Positions 27,360-38,381 of a stretch of 64,000 bases of DNA are shown here, one piece after another. Both the position numbers and the translations under genes were made by a program. This stretch comes from Tritrichomonas musculus (taxonomy: Eukaryota; Parabasalia; Tritrichomonadida; Tritrichomonadidae). Every line of letters starts with the position of its first letter. Position 1 is the stretch's first letter. The stretch is taken from positions 1,178,001-1,242,000 of the forward strand of contig JAPFFF010000031.1 of the NCBI GenBank assembly GCA_039105265.1, in the 5' to 3' direction. The notes under the pieces were generated by a model that ran no database searches, had not been told where the DNA came from, and was given only the letters and a program-made list of their open reading frames with translations.

Positions 27360-29006
27360 ATGGAGAAGACATGGTGGAAAGAAGCAGTGGTATATCAAAT
27401 ATACCCAAGAAGTTTCCAAGACACTACAGGGAATGGAATTGGAGATTTGAAAGGAATCACGAAACGTCTTGAATATCTTAAAGAACTTGGTGTTAATGTT
27501 ATTTGGTTATCACCAGTTTATAAATCACCAAATGATGACAATGGATATGACATCAGCGATTATGAAGACATCATGACCGAGTTTGGAACGATGACAGACT
27601 GGGAAGAAATGTTAAAGAAAATGCATGAACTTGGTATCAAACTTGTTATGGATCTTGTTATTAATCACACATCAGATGAACATGCATGGTTCATTGAATC
27701 AAGGAAGAGTCGTGATAATCCATATCGTGATTATTATTTCTGGCGTGATGGCAAAGGTCCAGGAGTTCCACCAAACAACTGGACATCGGCATTCAGTGGT
27801 TCAGCTTGGTTATGGGATGAAAAAACTTCACAATACTTCTTACATCTTTTCTCAAAGAAACAACCAGATTTGAATTGGGATAATCCTAAAGTTCGTCAAG
27901 AAGTTTTCAAGATGATGAAATTCTGGTTTGATAAAGGAATTGATGGATTTCGAATGGATGTTATTTCAATGATTTCAAAAGTTGAAGGATTACCAGATGG
28001 CGGTTCTGAACAATACACTAATGGACCACATATTCATGAATACTTACAAGAAATGAATCGTGAAGTTCTATCAAAATATGACTGCATGACAGTTGGAGAA
28101 TGTCCAAATGTTAACTTTGAACAAGCCATTGAATACACAGGTCCTCATCGTCATGAATTAAACATGTTGTTCCAATTCGAATTGATGGATGTTGATTCAG
28201 GTCCCGGAGGAAAATTCTTCTTAGTTCCTTTCGATCTTGTCAAATTCAAACACATCCAAACTCGATGGCAAAAAGGTCTTGAAGGCAAAGCATGGAACTC
28301 AGTTTATTTAAGTAATCATGATCAACCAAGACCAGTTTCACGTTTCGGAAATGATTCACCAGAATTCAGGAAAGTGAGTGCCAAGATGCTTGGAACGATG
28401 AATCACACACTTCAAGGAACACCATATATCTATCAAGGTGAAGAACTTGGAATGACGAATGTTCCATTTGATAACATTGATGAATTCAGTGATTTAGAAA
28501 CATTAAACTTCTGGGATGAAAATGTTATCCATGGAAGCATGGACCGAGAAGAAGCTATGAAAGCATTCCGACTCAAAGGACGTGATAATGCACGTACACC
28601 AATGCAATGGGATGCATCGGCGAATGCAGGATTCACGACAGGAAAACCATGGTTGAAAGTTAATCCAAATTACAAGACGATCAATGCAGAAGAATCAATG
28701 AAAGATCCAGATTCAGTCTTCCATTATTATCAAAAATTGATCAAACTGAGGCATGAATATGACATCATCGTATATGGAACATACGACGAATACTACCCAG
28801 AAGACAAGAACTTGTATGTTTATACAAGAACACTCAACAATCAAAAATTATTCGTTGCACTCAATTTCACGAAGGAAACACAAAAACTCCAAATCCCAAG
28901 CGGACTTGACTTTTCGGGATCGAAATTGTTGATTTCGAACTATGAAAACAACGACACAATTCCAACACAACTTCGTCCATACGAAGCTATCGTTTATCTA
29001 AAGTAA
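27360..29006 (+). CDS. GH13 oligo-1,6-glucosidase/alpha-glucosidase, copy 2
   Basis: A 548-residue protein that differs visibly from copy 1 only at two positions (SGNG/TGNG near the start and MADW/MTDW), with a handful of silent changes. All catalytic regions are intact: Asp200, Glu247, Asp321. The 3' flank stays similar to copy 1 for about 100 bases, including TTAATTCAATGAG. Since the neighbouring kinase copy has decayed heavily while these genes stay ~99% alike, gene conversion or strong selection is likely. The stop is about 140 bases before the RCC1-kinase start. Confidence 0.93.
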   Translation: MEKTWWKEAVVYQIYPRSFQDTTGNGIGDLKGITKRLEYLKELGVNVIWLSPVYKSPNDDNGYDISDYEDIMTEFGTMTDWEEMLKKMHELGIKLVMDLVINHTSDEHAWFIESRKSRDNPYRDYYFWRDGKGPGVPPNNWTSAFSGSAWLWDEKTSQYFLHLFSKKQPDLNWDNPKVRQEVFKMMKFWFDKGIDGFRMDVISMISKVEGLPDGGSEQYTNGPHIHEYLQEMNREVLSKYDCMTVGECPNVNFEQAIEYTGPHRHELNMLFQFELMDVDSGPGGKFFLVPFDLVKFKHIQTRWQKGLEGKAWNSVYLSNHDQPRPVSRFGNDSPEFRKVSAKMLGTMNHTLQGTPYIYQGEELGMTNVPFDNIDEFSDLETLNFWDENVIHGSMDREEAMKAFRLKGRDNARTPMQWDASANAGFTTGKPWLKVNPNYKTINAEESMKDPDSVFHYYQKLIKLRHEYDIIVYGTYDEYYPEDKNLYVYTRTLNNQKLFVALNFTKETQKLQIPSGLDFSGSKLLISNYENNDTIPTQLRPYEAIVYLK

Positions 29007-29144
29007 GATACAATAAAATAAAATAAAATAAACGACCAAATTCTTAAGTAAAAGAATTTCTACTAAATATTTCATTTTATTTATTTTTTCTATACAATTA
29101 ATTCAATGAGTTTATAGAATATTTTCTATATAAAATTTATACAA

Positions 29145-31250
29145 ATGAAAGTTTGTGGATATAATCCAGATTCCAGATTAAGTGGAAGCATAAGCAATAA
29201 AGCTAGCAAATCTAAATTACGTTATCCTTGCCAATCGAGCCTCAATCCTTCTCAACTATTATCTTTATCGTCATACTTTGTATCAATTTGGGTTACTCAA
29301 AGTGGGGAAGCATTTGCAGTTGGTGATAACTTAAGTGGTAGAATCAGCTCAACATTACCCAAAGAAGAATTTGGAACAGATACAAAGATTAATATTTATA
29401 ACCTAAACGGCCAACCATGCAAATTTATTTCAGTTGTCAGTGGCGACTACACACTTTATCAAGTTTCGGGAGAAAAAAGTGGCGATCCTTCTCAACTTGT
29501 TTATTCCTGCTATCAAAAGGAAACCATTTTTTTAAATATTGGTAAACGGTCACCTCTGTCACTTTTTGGAGGTAGTAGCACTTCTGCAGTAATTGACACG
29601 GAAGGATCTGTAATCATTATAACAAAGTCTGTTTATGATTCGCCCACTTCCGAGCTTAAAGCACTCAATCTGCCAAATGGCGACCGAGCCGTCAAAGTTG
29701 CATGCGGCAAAGAAGTTGTTTTTGTGCTTGGCGAAAGTGGGAAACTCTTCGAATACTCATTGGAAGCAACAAGCAAGTTATTAAAGGAGGTTCGAGAGCT
29801 TTCCAAAATTAAAATCAATGAAATCAGTGGCACAAGTGAACACTTTTTTGCTATTGCTGATGACGGACGAGTTTTTGGACGCGGACGTAATTATTATAAT
29901 AAGCTTGGAATGCCAGGAAGCATAAGGGAAGTCAGTGAATTCACAGTTATTGAACCGCTTAGTAAATATCACGTTGTCGAAGCTTATGCTGGCTATTGGG
30001 ACTCACTTTTTAGGACTTCAGACGGGAAAATTCTTGGCTGCGGATGGAACAGCGATGGCCAACTCATGCTCAAAGATTCAAGTAAAAAAGATGTATCGCC
30101 ACCAGAAGAGACAGTAATAACAAGTGGAGCTACGTTCTGCATTTCTGGTGGAAACACATCGATTGTCTTTGTTGGCGTTGAACCGCCACCAAACACGCCA
30201 AACAGGAAAATTACAAAGTTTCCAAAAGATGAAACGGCACAACTCTTGAATACACTCAACGAGAAAGAAAAAGAAATTTCATCACTGAAAGAAGAGCTCG
30301 AGAAGACAAAAGCACTCAATATAGAACTTGAAAAGGAAGTCCAAAACTTGAAAAAACAGATCTCATCAAAAGTGCCTGAAACAGCTGAAAGAAAAGGAAG
30401 TCGACTTGACATCATTGACACCGAAACACTTGACAAATTGAAGCGCATCAAATCACTTGGACGAGGCGCTACATCTGAGGTGTTCGAAGTTGCACGCGAG
30501 GAACGTCTCGCACTGAAAGTTTACTATCCATCAATTGTCAGTGAAAGCAAAGACGATGACGATGACGAAGAAGAAGAAGGAAAAGTTGTCATAAACTTCA
30601 AAAATGTTCAGCGATTCCTTCTCGAATACGAAAGCCTAAACCAGCTGGACCACGCAAACATCATCAAAGCATTTGGAATCAGCTTTGGCGATGCGACGCA
30701 TCCTCCGGCGATTCTTCTTGAATATTGCGCGTCGAACCTGAAGAAGAAGATCAAAAAGCTGACAAATTCGGAGCGAATTTGTGCGATTGTCGACATCAGC
30801 AGCGCAATGAAGGAAGTTCACGCCGTTGGCATCATTCATCGTGATCTGAAGCTTGAAAACATTCTCGTCGACGAAAACAACAAAATCAAAGTGAGCGACT
30901 TTGGACTCTGCACATTGATGACACTTGACTCCGAAACAATGAGTCGGACACAAATGACAGGCACACTGAAGTACATGGCTCCTGAACTTATACAAGAAAG
31001 AACTGATTACAATGAAAAAGTTGATGTTTACGCATTCGGTGTTGTCGTTTACTTGATCCTCACAAAAGGAGAATTCCCGAAGATCAGCCTGCACGACGTT
31101 GGAAATGGAAAAAAGGCAGAAATTCCAAGCGGAATCACTCAATTCTCAAGTGATCTTATCAACAAATGCTGGTCATACGAAGCATCAGAACGTCCATCAT
31201 TCGCTGAAATCTGCCAGACTCTGAAAGGAAATGAAAGCAAACTCATCTGA
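29145..31250 (+). CDS. RCC1-like repeat protein with C-terminal protein kinase
   Basis: A 701-residue protein. Residues 1-340 show RCC1/BLIP-II-like beta-propeller repeats (GEAFAVGDN, GRVFGRGRN, GKILGCGWNSDGQL). Residues ~365-405 form a coiled coil (LNEKEKEISSLKEELEKTKAL). Residues ~430-700 are a kinase domain: glycine loop GRGATSEVF, LALKVY with the ATP lysine, HRDLKLENIL (~565), DFG (~584), APEL and DVYAFGV. It is probably an active Ser/Thr kinase of the TKL-like type expanded in trichomonads; the propeller may sense a partner. GC content is higher in the kinase half than in the N-terminal half. A decayed duplicate lies at 24540. Confidence 0.9.
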   Translation: MKVCGYNPDSRLSGSISNKASKSKLRYPCQSSLNPSQLLSLSSYFVSIWVTQSGEAFAVGDNLSGRISSTLPKEEFGTDTKINIYNLNGQPCKFISVVSGDYTLYQVSGEKSGDPSQLVYSCYQKETIFLNIGKRSPLSLFGGSSTSAVIDTEGSVIIITKSVYDSPTSELKALNLPNGDRAVKVACGKEVVFVLGESGKLFEYSLEATSKLLKEVRELSKIKINEISGTSEHFFAIADDGRVFGRGRNYYNKLGMPGSIREVSEFTVIEPLSKYHVVEAYAGYWDSLFRTSDGKILGCGWNSDGQLMLKDSSKKDVSPPEETVITSGATFCISGGNTSIVFVGVEPPPNTPNRKITKFPKDETAQLLNTLNEKEKEISSLKEELEKTKALNIELEKEVQNLKKQISSKVPETAERKGSRLDIIDTETLDKLKRIKSLGRGATSEVFEVAREERLALKVYYPSIVSESKDDDDDEEEEGKVVINFKNVQRFLLEYESLNQLDHANIIKAFGISFGDATHPPAILLEYCASNLKKKIKKLTNSERICAIVDISSAMKEVHAVGIIHRDLKLENILVDENNKIKVSDFGLCTLMTLDSETMSRTQMTGTLKYMAPELIQERTDYNEKVDVYAFGVVVYLILTKGEFPKISLHDVGNGKKAEIPSGITQFSSDLINKCWSYEASERPSFAEICQTLKGNESKLI

Positions 31251-31381
31251 ATAACCCTTTTCTCACATTGTGGAAATCATTTTTTTTTCTCTCTAAAAAA
31301 TTATTAATTATTTTAACTTTTCGTGATTTTTAATGGCAGAAAGTTCTTTTATTTCATTTCAATCATTTTTATAATCTATTT

Positions 31382-31783
31382 ATTGAAAAATAAATGTAAT
31401 GTATATATATTGATTATGCTTATAAAGGTATATTTTAAATTAAAAATGTATACTATAAATTAAAAAACAGGAATTACCCAAAATCAAAACAAATATTGAA
31501 ATACTGATATTTAAAAAAATCATTTCTGAGTTTGTTTTTTTAAAAATAATAATATTTAAAGAATAATTTCATCAAAAAATTATTATTTTTTTTTAAATAT
31601 TCCAAGATAAATGAATAAAATTTTCTCGAAACCTAAAAATTGAAAATTTCAAAACCCCTCACATTTCAATATTTGTTTTGATTTTGGGTAATTCCTGTTT
31701 TTTAATTTATAGTATACATTTTTAATTTAAAATATACCTTTATAAGCATAATCAATATATATACATTACATTTATTTTTCAAT
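31382..31783. repeat. Perfect 121-bp inverted repeat with 160-bp spacer
   Basis: The arms 31382-31502 and 31663-31783 are exact reverse complements by direct comparison. They contain GTATACTATAAATT and GGAATTACCCAAAATC. The spacer is AT-rich and non-coding. It may be a fold-back/MITE-like element or a recent inverted duplication. Absence of any mismatch argues that it is young or maintained. Confidence 0.9.
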
Positions 31784-31834
31784 ATATATACATTACATTT
31801 ATTTTTCAATATATATACATTACATTTATTTTTC
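31754..31834. repeat. Three tandem 27-bp units
   Basis: Three identical copies of a 27-bp unit containing ACATTACATTTATTTTTC, starting at the outer edge of the right inverted-repeat arm. The left arm has only one copy of the unit, so it expanded on one side after the inverted duplication. Confidence 0.9.
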
Positions 31835-32294
31835 AATAAATAGATTATAAATAGATTATCTATATCCAAAGACTTTCAAACCAAATGTAAAATCCTTAAC
31901 ATTTTGGGTTTTGTGATAAAATGAATATTTATTTATGCATTTGTTTTCTATATATAATATTAATCAAAAGTTAATTTAACCATATTGCCAATAAATGCAT
32001 TATTAAAGAGATATTTAAATGATTATTTAAAAAGTATTTTGTTTCTTTATATTTCCTATATTATCATACTTATATAAGATATTAGAACTGCTATAAAGAA
32101 TACATGTTTATTTATTTTTAATATATTAGGAATTTAAAAATGAAAATAACTAAAAATTAGATATATATATTAATTAAAAATATATTATATTTATATAAAA
32201 TTATATATTATAAAAAGCTATATATATTTACTAACTATGATATATTTATTAATATAAAAATATTTCAAATCTAAATAATCACTCTATACAAAAC

Positions 32295-32380
32295 AACTCG
32301 TTTTTCTAACCCGGTAGCTCAAATATTCTGAAGAGCAATTCAAAATAACTCGTTTTTCTAACCCGAAATGCTCAAATATT
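32295..32380. repeat. Two direct repeats of about 34 bp
   Basis: AACTCGTTTTTCTAACCCG followed by GCTCAAATATTC occurs at 32295 and again at 32347. It is more GC-rich than its surroundings. Function unknown. Confidence 0.75.
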
Positions 32381-33857
32381 CAATTGAATTTCTGAATATT
32401 ATTTTAGAAATAAATAAAAAAATTTTTAGTTATCTATTTTAACATAACCAATTTTCATCATAAAATTTAATTGAATCTCTATTATCTTGACATATTAATG
32501 ATTTTATATTTATTTACTTTTTTATTAAACATTAAAAAAAGATATTACATTAAATAAAACAAAATTTATTTTATGATTTTAGAAAAGATCAAAAATTAAG
32601 ATAATATTTGAAGAACTAAAATCATTTAAGTTGCCAAAATAATTAAAATTCTTTTATTTATTGAATTCATATTTATTCCATTTATTTTGGAATAATAAAT
32701 CAGAACTCTAGATGTGTTCATTTATCATGACACAAAAATTGAGTTTAATACAACCATTTTTATAGATTATGTTATGTTCACCATAGTTAATAAGATTTTA
32801 AGTAAATAATTACAAATAAATTTCTAAGCATCGGTAAAATCTATTAAACATGTAAACAGTGAAATGAACCACTGAAAATATACTAGATTTAGAATAATTC
32901 ATTATATCTTGCTAAAAAATTTATTAAAAATCATCTAAAAGATTTAATAAATATCTAATCTTAAAAATATATTTATTTACATTATATATTACAAATTAAT
33001 GATTATTTCATTTATATTTGGAATATAACATTTAATTCTTTCGATTATTTTTGATTTTAACTTTTGGAATTGGATTAAGTGTTAAATATATAAATTAATC
33101 AAGCAAATATTTTTAACAAGTTTTAATTATTTCAAAAGTTTTTAAAAATGATGATCATAAAATTTCAGTTTAACGAAAATTTAAACGAAAATGCATCTAG
33201 CCTATAGTTATACAATGGATTTACTAATGTTTAACCAGAAGACATTGTAATTCTATTTCTGACATATAATATTGTAAATATTAAGATTTTAATTTCAAAA
33301 TATCTGATTGAAATTATCCTATAAATATTAATATGATGTGAATAAGCATGATATATATTTTAAATTAAGTAAATATATTATTTTGTTGAGATAAAAATAT
33401 TTTACAGGTATCGATGAAAAATTGTAAACGGTAATGTTAGGGGTTTTAAAATTTCCGAAAATATTTTCGGGAAAATTTTGGTTCAGTTAATATAAGTATT
33501 AATTATTTTTAAAATGAACGACTTATTAACAAATTGTTTATACAAATATTTATATGAAATTGATTTTCCGAAAAATATTTCTGATCATTCAAAATTGATG
33601 CCATACCCTATTTTGCCCATTTTCATAAATATTTAAACCAATGAACTCATAAAGATTATAAAAAATCATAAAACCATTTTAGGATGAATAATATTATTCA
33701 ATAAACGCAAAATTTTATTAAAAAAATGGTATATCATGACTCTTAAATAAATATACCATTTTTTTTTCAATTAAAATTCTAAGAAAATTATGTCTTGAAA
33801 ACTTAACAAAAGTTCATTCCATGAATTGGAATAATTGAATGGTTGATGAATTCCATA

Positions 33858-33864
33858 TCATTTT
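33858..33864 (+). promoter_or_regulatory. Initiator-like TCATTTT
   Basis: TCATTTT lies 13 bases before the ATG at 33871 and fits the trichomonad initiator. Confidence 0.55.
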
Positions 33865-33870
33865 AAAAGA

Positions 33871-36800
33871 ATGATTTTGCTAGCAATTCTTTTGATAAAT
33901 TCAAAACCAACGAAAAAACAAGCTCTCTCATTCATTCCTGAAGAATTCAATGATCTAAAAGAGAAGGCACTTTCTTCTGCACGGAAGAGAATTAATCAAA
34001 TCAATAATAATGAAAAAGTTATTATCCCCAACAAGCCATATATTAAGGATGAATTCATTGGATTTGTTAATTATGCTCTTTTTGCTCATACCGTTTCTGA
34101 TCTGAAAGGATTTGCAATGACTGATGAAAAAAGTCATATTGCAATCATTGTTAACAGAAATACTCGAGACGGAATTGAAATGATGAAAGAAAAATCAATG
34201 TTTGCAGATCAAAAAACAAATGCTGTTTATTCATTATTTCTTAAATATGCAGACGATGGAGAAGTTGCAATTTATAATATATCCAAAATAAACGAGTATC
34301 AAATTTTCGATAGATTTCAATTGACATTACCAATGTCATCTTTAAATAGTAAATGCTCATACACTGGCAAAAACTTCGGGGCACGATGTTCTCTTGAAAC
34401 AGAATTTAATTGGGATATAAATTCTGATTTACCAAAAAGTCAAGTTTTAGAACCATTAAACGTAGAACTTTTCTACGGCATGAGATCCCGAGCTGAAGCC
34501 TCCATCGTTATTAAAAAAAGTGGTGCTTTTAATATTCAAGTAGAAATGGATTCTTCTTTTGATTTTGAAGGATGCCTTGGCTTTAAAATACCCAAAATTA
34601 ATACAAGCTCATCAAATTTCAAAGAAATTGAAGAACTGACGCAAGAAATTGCCAGTAGTACTTTTTATATTCTTACAATACCATTTACATTGAAAGTACT
34701 TTTAGTTTTCCAACCAAAACTCGAAAACCTTGGTGCTGTTATTTCCAAAAATATCTCATTATTTAAAGTTTTTAAACTTCATCTCAGAAAAAGCTTGATT
34801 GTTTCCACAAGACATCAAAAAACATCCCAAACAGAAAAAGATTTTCATATAGAAACAATTTTAGAAAATGGTGAAATTGATGATGATGAAGAATTTAAAA
34901 CAGAAGCTAAAATTTATGGGAGCATTTCAATAAAATCTGGAATTCGAGTAGAATTGCATATTGGACACGGCTCTAGCTATTTTTCAATAGAAGGAGGAGT
35001 CAAACCAACCTTTGACTTTGAGTTTATAAGAAACACAACTCAATGCACAGCACCTGCCATGTATGGAACCTTTAAACCAACAATTTTCGTATATATTGAA
35101 GGTAAAGGAGAAATAAAAATTGCATCTATTAAGATCTTCAAGTCTTCAAAAGAGAAAAAATGGAAAATTCTGTCTCTAGAGGGAAATCTTGGAAGCTGCA
35201 TGTATAATGATGAATATTCTAGAGAGTTGGATGAAGATTTACAAGAAAAAGAAAACAAGGAATTGAATATTCTTCTTTATAATAATTTTGATGCATTAAA
35301 TGATGGGATTTATTCAATTGGAAACAATTTAAGCAATTATGATCGGTTTTACAACAAATATCTTTATTTAGAAAGAGAGAGTCACATTTTTCATCCTAAT
35401 CAATCATTTATCATCACCAATACAAATTACAATTATACCAATTTAAAATCTCATGTTAGGTACAATGATTCTATTGAATATTCTAATCATACTGAATTGC
35501 TAGATCTTTCAGACAACTTTAGTTACAATGCTAATTTGCTTATGAAAGATAATTTCCTTAAATTTTCCATTTTTGCAAACAAATCACGGCAAGTTTCGTA
35601 TGGAAGAGAATTCGTCATGAAAAATGAAGAATACATTAATAGTCGTCCGAGAGGTATTTCTGAGTTTCCTTTTAATTTGGGCCTTATTTATAAAGTTAAC
35701 AAAAGTTATCACGCTCATTATGATGATTATTTTGTTATAAATGAATATGAAGACTCCTTACATGATGATAACCACAATCCAAATGATGTTTATCAGACAA
35801 CAGATTATTCAAGTTTTAATATCATAATAGAATTAAATGATCTAAATGATGATAAACATTGCTTAAATAGAACTGCCTTAAAGGTTTTTCACATTCAGGA
35901 AGAAAATGAACATCTTCTTTATGTAACTTTTTTTGAACGCAACAATAGTCAGATAAATGAATCTTTTGATTCTTCCTTAATTTATGTTCCTTTAACCGAA
36001 TCAAAAGGAAATATCAATTGCACAAGAATTGAATTTGATGAATGTTCTTTTAACTTAACCAGAAACGACATGATTAGGCCTAATAATATAATTGTCAAAA
36101 AAACTGAGTTTTATACTTTCACAATAAAAGTAACGTATCCCAATTACCCTGATTATATTTTCAAGCTCAATAAACCCAAAGTTACATTGGAGAATCATAC
36201 AATTCGAGGAATTGTTGCTAGAATCTTTCAATTTAGAAATAAAAAAATTGTGCCATTTGATGAAGTTCCTCAAATAATATCTTTTAGAATGGGTAAAAAT
36301 GAGTTATATGGTATTTATCGTGGATTGTTCCAGAGTCATGGCGAAAACCTTTCAAATATTTATGCATTAATGCACATGCCAAAAATTCAGCCATTAACAA
36401 ATGATGCTAATTTACTTGAATCTGATTCATACTTCATAAAATTGATAGAAAACACTACTATTTTTAAACGAAATCCAAATGATCCAAATGACAGCTTTTA
36501 TGACATAATTATACCTTTTAGAAGAAGAAATCAAAAAGTTGATGATCTTGAAATCACATTAAAAATGATTTTTCAAGCTGAAGAATCATCAAATGATGAT
36601 CCGTTTTGTTCTCCTTTTTCAAAATTCTCTATCAAACCAAATAAAAAAATATTTGCAGGTTGTATTCATAGCTTTTCTACCAATTCTTGGGAGCATTTTA
36701 CATCATTTGATGAAGATATTATACGAGAACAAGAGATTTCAATTCCTGATTCAAGATATAAGCTACATTGCATAAATTTGAAAAATATACCTGAAGAAAA

Positions 36801-37932
36801 AACTAATGAAATAACTGTTTATGCAACTTCGAAGTATATTGAATTTCCATTGACTTCAAGATTTATTATAATCGAAAATGAAACTGCAGCATTTTTGAAA
36901 TCATATTGTTTTGGGGAGTATTTGCAAGTAATTTGTCATAGATGTGACAAAATAATGATAGAAAAAGATGGGTACACTGCTGAACTGATAAAATCACCAC
37001 ACTTTGAAGATATTTTCATGATAATGATAGATGAAAGTTTCAATTCATCATTTCCATTGATTGCTTATTGTGATCTGAATTCATCTTCCTTTTGTACTTT
37101 TGAAATTAATATAACAAATGATGGATATGTTTTAGTTGAATACAATGAAAAGTATCCAACAAATTATGGTTATGAAAATGACCAATTACCTGATGACTCA
37201 CCAGGAGTTGAAGAAATTTATCCACTTAGCATATTTTACAATAATAGTAATCAAGTTGAAGACAATTATGATCTTAATTGTACTGATCAGACGAGACTTG
37301 ATTCAGGTTTTAAACGCCAAATCCTTCATAGAAATGAAATTATTTATGCAACAAAATCTTGGAGTAGAGGAATTGAGAAGCTGTTGGTACGTATTGAAAA
37401 AAAGCAAAATTTTTGCTTATTACTTACTTATAATCGATATTTCTTTCCAAATTTTTTAGAATTGAGTCTACATTATAATTCCGATTTGAGTCTATCATAT
37501 GATATTCCTTTTAGTGGAAAAGTTTTTTATGAATCATTGAACACAACCAACAATTACCCATTCTTACAAATTGGCATATCAATTAATTTTACTGATAATG
37601 AAATAAATAGTAGCATTTATATGAATTCTGATGGACATATCATTGTTAGAAAGAATATTTTCAATGCTAAAAAAATAAAGGATATTCCGAAAGGATCCAA
37701 ATTTGAATTAATTGATCTCCCTGAAGGATGTTATTCAATTAAATTCGGAGGCTCAACTGATCCGGTTGATCTACCATTATGGTATATTATTTTAATCTCT
37801 ATACTTATTGGTATTGATTTTATAGGAATCCCTTTATCAATACTAGTGATTAGAATAATAAATTGGAGGAAAAAAAAGAAATTAGAAAAACAGAATAGTT
37901 CTGAAACAACCTTAACCCAACAAATAATTTAA
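33871..37932 (+). CDS. Large single-pass membrane protein, unknown family
   Basis: A 1353-residue protein. The first residues (MILLAILLI) are a short hydrophobic stretch, possibly a signal peptide. A clear membrane segment lies near the C-terminus (LWYIILISILIGIDFIGIPLSILVI with basic RIINWRKKKK after it, ~1308-1340), leaving a cytoplasmic tail of about 20 residues. The long outside part has many Asn-X-Ser/Thr glycosylation sites (NNS, NET, NHT, NYT) and scattered Cys pairs. This gives a type I surface or secretory-pathway protein. No recognisable enzyme or adhesion domain was found. A TCATTTT initiator precedes the start. Confidence 0.75.
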   Translation: MILLAILLINSKPTKKQALSFIPEEFNDLKEKALSSARKRINQINNNEKVIIPNKPYIKDEFIGFVNYALFAHTVSDLKGFAMTDEKSHIAIIVNRNTRDGIEMMKEKSMFADQKTNAVYSLFLKYADDGEVAIYNISKINEYQIFDRFQLTLPMSSLNSKCSYTGKNFGARCSLETEFNWDINSDLPKSQVLEPLNVELFYGMRSRAEASIVIKKSGAFNIQVEMDSSFDFEGCLGFKIPKINTSSSNFKEIEELTQEIASSTFYILTIPFTLKVLLVFQPKLENLGAVISKNISLFKVFKLHLRKSLIVSTRHQKTSQTEKDFHIETILENGEIDDDEEFKTEAKIYGSISIKSGIRVELHIGHGSSYFSIEGGVKPTFDFEFIRNTTQCTAPAMYGTFKPTIFVYIEGKGEIKIASIKIFKSSKEKKWKILSLEGNLGSCMYNDEYSRELDEDLQEKENKELNILLYNNFDALNDGIYSIGNNLSNYDRFYNKYLYLERESHIFHPNQSFIITNTNYNYTNLKSHVRYNDSIEYSNHTELLDLSDNFSYNANLLMKDNFLKFSIFANKSRQVSYGREFVMKNEEYINSRPRGISEFPFNLGLIYKVNKSYHAHYDDYFVINEYEDSLHDDNHNPNDVYQTTDYSSFNIIIELNDLNDDKHCLNRTALKVFHIQEENEHLLYVTFFERNNSQINESFDSSLIYVPLTESKGNINCTRIEFDECSFNLTRNDMIRPNNIIVKKTEFYTFTIKVTYPNYPDYIFKLNKPKVTLENHTIRGIVARIFQFRNKKIVPFDEVPQIISFRMGKNELYGIYRGLFQSHGENLSNIYALMHMPKIQPLTNDANLLESDSYFIKLIENTTIFKRNPNDPNDSFYDIIIPFRRRNQKVDDLEITLKMIFQAEESSNDDPFCSPFSKFSIKPNKKIFAGCIHSFSTNSWEHFTSFDEDIIREQEISIPDSRYKLHCINLKNIPEEKTNEITVYATSKYIEFPLTSRFIIIENETAAFLKSYCFGEYLQVICHRCDKIMIEKDGYTAELIKSPHFEDIFMIMIDESFNSSFPLIAYCDLNSSSFCTFEINITNDGYVLVEYNEKYPTNYGYENDQLPDDSPGVEEIYPLSIFYNNSNQVEDNYDLNCTDQTRLDSGFKRQILHRNEIIYATKSWSRGIEKLLVRIEKKQNFCLLLTYNRYFFPNFLELSLHYNSDLSLSYDIPFSGKVFYESLNTTNNYPFLQIGISINFTDNEINSSIYMNSDGHIIVRKNIFNAKKIKDIPKGSKFELIDLPEGCYSIKFGGSTDPVDLPLWYIILISILIGIDFIGIPLSILVIRIINWRKKKKLEKQNSSETTLTQQII

Positions 37933-38381
37933 AATTAAAGTAAACCAGTTTTTAATAGCAATATTTATGTTAATATGCTTTATTATATTACATCTTCTTT
38001 GTAGAGAAATGACTTTTTTTATAATAAGAGATCTACATATTATATTTGAAATAATATGTCCGTTGATGAAATCATTTTTAATGTGATTTTTATAATAATA
38101 TGCTTAGAAACATTATTCTAATGTATTTCAATTAAATTACCTATTACCTTATATTTGTCAATAACCTATTTTTTGCTTGATGATTTTTTAAATGTTAAAT
38201 CATACAGAAAAAAAAGCAATTTGAAATTAGAAAAAAATAATTTTTTATGTAACAATTTTATTTAGGAATGGTATTCAACTATTAACATTAAAGAAAATAA
38301 TTAAGAATATCTATCATTGCCGAACAATTATATAATTTTGTAGAAAAATCCAAAAACACTAAAGAAAAAAAAGGCAAAATA
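37933..38381. other. AT-rich spacer
   Basis: Intergenic DNA between two converging genes (large membrane gene on plus, broken gene on minus). Nothing recognisable beyond AT runs. Confidence 0.5.

Larger units (their letters stand above)
31251..33857. other. AT-rich spacer with repeats
   Basis: No gene is supported in about 2.6 kb. It contains a perfect 121-bp inverted repeat, three 27-bp tandem units on its right edge and a pair of direct repeats near 32295, described separately. The rest is simple AT-rich DNA. Confidence 0.6.

Noticed and set aside
30636-31142. 168-codon minus-strand ORF
   Set aside because: Antisense shadow of the kinase domain of the RCC1-kinase gene.
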